From: Gammaproteobacteria bacterium
GTDB lineage: Bacteria > Gemmatimonadota > Gemmatimonadetes > Longimicrobiales > Gaopeijiaceae
Direction of reading: 5' to 3'
DNA length: 7,930 nt
Assembly: GCA_024638345.1 (NCBI GenBank)
Contig: JAHEKL010000114.1
Location: 1 to 7,930, forward strand
Positions within the stretch are counted from its first letter, which is position 1, and each line of letters begins with the position of its first letter. The position numbers and the translations under genes were made by a program. A model generated the notes under the pieces. It did not search any database. It was not told where the DNA came from and was given only the letters and a program-made list of their open reading frames with translations. This document shows positions 5,478-7,930 of the stretch, piece after piece.

Positions 5478-7930
5478 TCACGGATTCAGCCAATAGTTGA
5501 CCTTGATCATGAAGATGTTGTCGGGAGAAACCGCGAACATATCCTCGGTGTCTCGGCTGAAGTCGAAGCGCCCGACCCATGGCTGCGAGTCCAGGGCCCC
5601 GTGCCCGGTGGTCGAGGCGATCCTCCGCTGCTGCCATACGAAGAACAGCGTGGAGCCCGGTCGCCATTCCCATCTCAGCACCGCGTTGCCCAGCAGGCTC
5701 CGGTAGCTGAAGTCACGATCGGAGACCGCGAACCCGGGAGCGGGCCCTTCGCCGTCAGGGTCGACATCGTACTCGCCGGCCTCATTGCGCGCCACCGTCC
5801 CGACGTCGGTTCCGTACTCGAGGAAGTCGAACGTGTTCGGCGCCCTGAACTCCTTCAGCCGACCGAAGTCACCGGTGGAGATGAAAGGCTCGAGGTAGAG
5901 CTGGAGGGAGAGCGTGGGCGAGAACGTGAGATTGACCCGAGTCTCGAGGGAGAGTGTCGTGCGGTCGATACCGGCGAAGAGGTACCGCGAGCCGAAGGTG
6001 TTCTGCGCCAGCGGGTCTTCGATTCGGGTCACGTACTGCGCGGACGAGAACGACCAGGAGTAGGACGGGCCCACGTTGATCTGCAGGGTCTCCTCGAACC
6101 GGGCGCTCACGTTGAGCTGAGCGCTCCGATCCCAGCCGCCCGAGTCGTCCGATCCCCAGGCGAAGTTGGCGCTGCCGGTGACCGATCTCCGCCCATCCGA
6201 GTTCAGGTTGACCCGCCACGAGCGCCGACTCGGAGATCGGCCGATCGGACCCCCTCTCGTGAGCCGATCGTCATCGGTCCAGGGATTGTACTGGAAGCGC
6301 AACGACGTCCTCCAGTAGTTCAACAACTCCATGGAGCCTTGGAAGTTGGCGTTCGCGAAGGTACGATCTCCCGCGAAGTTCCAAACCGCGTCCGGACCTC
6401 CGAAAAAGCTCCAGGATCTGAGGAATTCCCCCGGCTCCGGCTGCGTGTACTGGTAGTGCGTGTCGAAGAGGATACGGTCCGCGTTCGTGTGGAATCCGAG
6501 GTCGTTGACCTCGTAGCCGGGGCTGATCGCCGCGACCCCTGTCCGCAACGTGAAGTTTCCGGCCTGTTTGCCCACGTATCCCATCGCGTAGAAGCCGCTC
6601 ATGGAGGTCGCCGAGGTATCCAACTCCACGTGATCCGCATCGGGACGATGGAAATAACGAGCCGAGGATCGCTGGGTACGGGTGATGGCGGCTTCCTCGC
6701 CGATGACACGACTCCCCGAGATCAGACCGCTGAAGAGCCAGATCCGATCGGATGTCTCGTGTGCGAAGTCTACTCCTCCCGAGTACGCGGACGCATGGAG
6801 TCGATCCGCGAACGCCGATCCGGACACGTCGCGATTCACCGCCGACGTGATCATCCCGAACCGGGTCTGCCCTCCGGCGATCTGGCGCCGCACGCGGGCC
6901 ACGAAGTAGTTCGCCGCCGGCTCGACGGTGACTTCGTGCGCCGCCTGTGCCCCGTCCACGTACGCAGCCCTTTCTTTCGCGGTCACCGCCTCGAGGATGC
7001 CCAGGGACCAGCCGTCGCCGACCCGACCCGTGACCTTCGCGGCTCCCGCGATCGTCGTCGCCGTGGGAACGTCCGAGAACGCGGCCTCCGACGGGACCGA
7101 GCCCCGTGGTGGCCGGCCGATGCGTCTCGAGTAGAAGAGCTCGGGTCCCCGGCCCACGCTGCCCATGGGACCGCCCTCTCCGAAGCTGAAGATGTCGGCG
7201 CCTTCGACGAAGAAAGGTCTTCTCTCGTCGAAGCGAGTCTCGAACGCCGTCAGGTTGATTACGGATGGGTCCAGCTCGACCTGCCCGAAATCGGGGTTGG
7301 CCGTGGCATCGAGCGTCACGTTCGAGGTGAGGCGGTACTTGAGGTCGAGCCCCACGCTCCCGAAGTGGTCCGATCCGCTGCGATAGGGATTCGGAAAGGC
7401 CACGCCACTGGGGCTTTCCAGCTGGAGATACTCTCCGCGCGCGACGACATACGGAAGTAGCTCCAATCTCCGACCGGGCTCGATCCCCTGGATCCCGTCC
7501 AGGTGCGCGAACCGCGAGACCCCCGCGCGCTCCAGCGTCGGGGTGAAAGGAAACGTCGCGTTCTCCTGATTCCGGTTGATGTCTCGCTCGACCTGGATGC
7601 CCCACACCTGCGTCTCCTCGGGGCTGAAGCGCAACTGGCTGAACGGAATGCGCATCTCCACCGACCAGCCCATGTCCGTCACTTCCGTCGAGAGGTCCCA
7701 GACGGGGTCCCAGGAGGGGTCGCTGCCTCTCGAGGTGTTGTTTCCGGTAATGATCGCGTCCCCTTTGACCCCGGACGGGTTCGTCCAGAACCGGTAGGCG
7801 GTCTCGTGATCGTGGTAGCTGTCAAGCAGCACCGTGAACACGTCGGAGTCCCCGAGCCCCGCGTCACGTCTGGCCAACCGTGTCGTGACGGGACTTCGAT
7901 CTTCGAGCACCGCGGCGACATAGATCGCGT
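5478..7930 (-). CDS. DUF5916-family outer-membrane beta-barrel protein with CBM9-like N-terminal domain (5' end outside window)
   Basis: The reading frame stays open to the window edge: 816 residues plus stop are visible, starting in frame at base 7928 with AIYVAAVLEDRSPVTTRL. A GTG occurs at 7910, but the preceding AIYVAA is part of a conserved beta-strand, so that GTG is internal. Residues about 1-115 match the back half of a CBM9-like beta-sandwich (DVFTVLLDSYHDHETAYRFW, NPSGVKGDA, MGWSVEMRIPFSQLRF). The rest is strand-rich barrel with DUF5916 hallmarks: ANPDFGQVELDPSVINL, TRFDERRPFFVEGADIFSF and LFYSRRIGRPPRG. It ends in alternating hydrophobic/aromatic strands, closing with YWLNP, as in outer-membrane barrels. 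The missing 5' part should carry a signal peptide and the first CBM9-like strands. The family's function is unknown to me; a transport or surface-glycan role is a guess. No TonB-dependent receptor plug domain is visible. The stop is TGA at 5480-5478, with no clear terminator after it. Confidence 0.88.
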   Translation of the reverse strand, partial: AIYVAAVLEDRSPVTTRLARRDAGLGDSDVFTVLLDSYHDHETAYRFWTNPSGVKGDAIITGNNTSRGSDPSWDPVWDLSTEVTDMGWSVEMRIPFSQLRFSPEETQVWGIQVERDINRNQENATFPFTPTLERAGVSRFAHLDGIQGIEPGRRLELLPYVVARGEYLQLESPSGVAFPNPYRSGSDHFGSVGLDLKYRLTSNVTLDATANPDFGQVELDPSVINLTAFETRFDERRPFFVEGADIFSFGEGGPMGSVGRGPELFYSRRIGRPPRGSVPSEAAFSDVPTATTIAGAAKVTGRVGDGWSLGILEAVTAKERAAYVDGAQAAHEVTVEPAANYFVARVRRQIAGGQTRFGMITSAVNRDVSGSAFADRLHASAYSGGVDFAHETSDRIWLFSGLISGSRVIGEEAAITRTQRSSARYFHRPDADHVELDTSATSMSGFYAMGYVGKQAGNFTLRTGVAAISPGYEVNDLGFHTNADRILFDTHYQYTQPEPGEFLRSWSFFGGPDAVWNFAGDRTFANANFQGSMELLNYWRTSLRFQYNPWTDDDRLTRGGPIGRSPSRRSWRVNLNSDGRRSVTGSANFAWGSDDSGGWDRSAQLNVSARFEETLQINVGPSYSWSFSSAQYVTRIEDPLAQNTFGSRYLFAGIDRTTLSLETRVNLTFSPTLSLQLYLEPFISTGDFGRLKEFRAPNTFDFLEYGTDVGTVARNEAGEYDVDPDGEGPAPGFAVSDRDFSYRSLLGNAVLRWEWRPGSTLFFVWQQRRIASTTGHGALDSQPWVGRFDFSRDTEDMFAVSPDNIFMIKVNYWLNP

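Noticed and set aside
4394..5500. Plus-strand open frame of 368 codons antisense to the MATE gene
   Set aside because: Low-complexity His/Glu/Asp/Arg-rich translation, no family resemblance, fully opposite a well-supported MATE gene.
5265..7460. Plus-strand open frame of 731 codons antisense to the barrel and MATE genes
   Set aside because: The translation is Arg/Glu/Gly/Pro-rich with no recognisable domain and crosses the end of one clear gene into another. Long antisense open frames are expected in GC-rich DNA where the real gene's codon bias removes stops.
6271..7605. Minus-strand open frame of 444 codons in another frame over the barrel gene
   Set aside because: Arg/Gly-rich shadow; the true frame carries all DUF5916 motifs without interruption.
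7908..7910. GTG as start codon of the barrel gene
   Set aside because: The frame remains open upstream to 7930 and encodes AIYVAA, a strand expected inside the CBM9-like domain; a signal peptide must lie further upstream.

Overview
The window comes from a GC-rich bacterium (roughly 60-65% GC by eye). All five genes lie on the minus strand, so the transcriptional order runs from high to low coordinates. The mix of genes points to a free-living Gram-negative lineage: a DUF5916-type outer-membrane barrel with a CBM9-like front end, and a non-parasite ATP:ADP-antiporter-like (NTT) protein fused to HEAT repeats and a cyclic-nucleotide-binding fold. That mix would fit Gemmatimonadota or a neighbouring phylum. 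The assignment is inferred from gene families recalled from memory; there is no rRNA or other marker in the window.

Layout in transcriptional order: (1) 7930-5478, the 3' 816 codons of a DUF5916/CBM9-like outer-membrane beta-barrel protein whose 5' end lies outside the window; (2) 5386-3977, a complete MATE-family multidrug/toxin exporter; (3) 3914-684, a complete 1076-residue fusion of an NTT-like membrane domain, HEAT-like repeats and a C-terminal cNMP-binding-like domain; (4) 672-190, a receiver-only response regulator with a C-terminal coiled coil; (5) 193-1, the first 64 codons of a cytoplasmic sensor histidine kinase, cut by the window edge at the phospho-accepting histidine of its H-box. 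Coding density is very high. The gaps are 91 bp (barrel/MATE), 62 bp (MATE/NTT fusion) and 11 bp (NTT fusion/regulator), and the regulator and kinase overlap by 4 bp (ATGA).

The last three genes look translationally coupled: the regulator's ribosome binding site abuts the stop codon of the NTT fusion, and the kinase start overlaps the regulator stop. I see no convincing terminator or promoter between any of the genes. The natural reading is one operon, or at least a transporter-fusion plus two-component subunit, in which an inner-membrane nucleotide-transporter-like protein with a large cytoplasmic regulatory region is made together with a regulator/kinase pair. The pair resembles the common REC-coiled coil-HisKA single-chain architecture split into two proteins. 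Whether the membrane protein feeds signals to the kinase is a hypothesis.

There are no RNA genes, mobile elements, CRISPR arrays or obvious repeats. The most unusual item is the transporter-HEAT-cNMP fusion, whose phosphate-binding cassette lacks the canonical Glu and Arg, so it may not bind a classical cyclic nucleotide.
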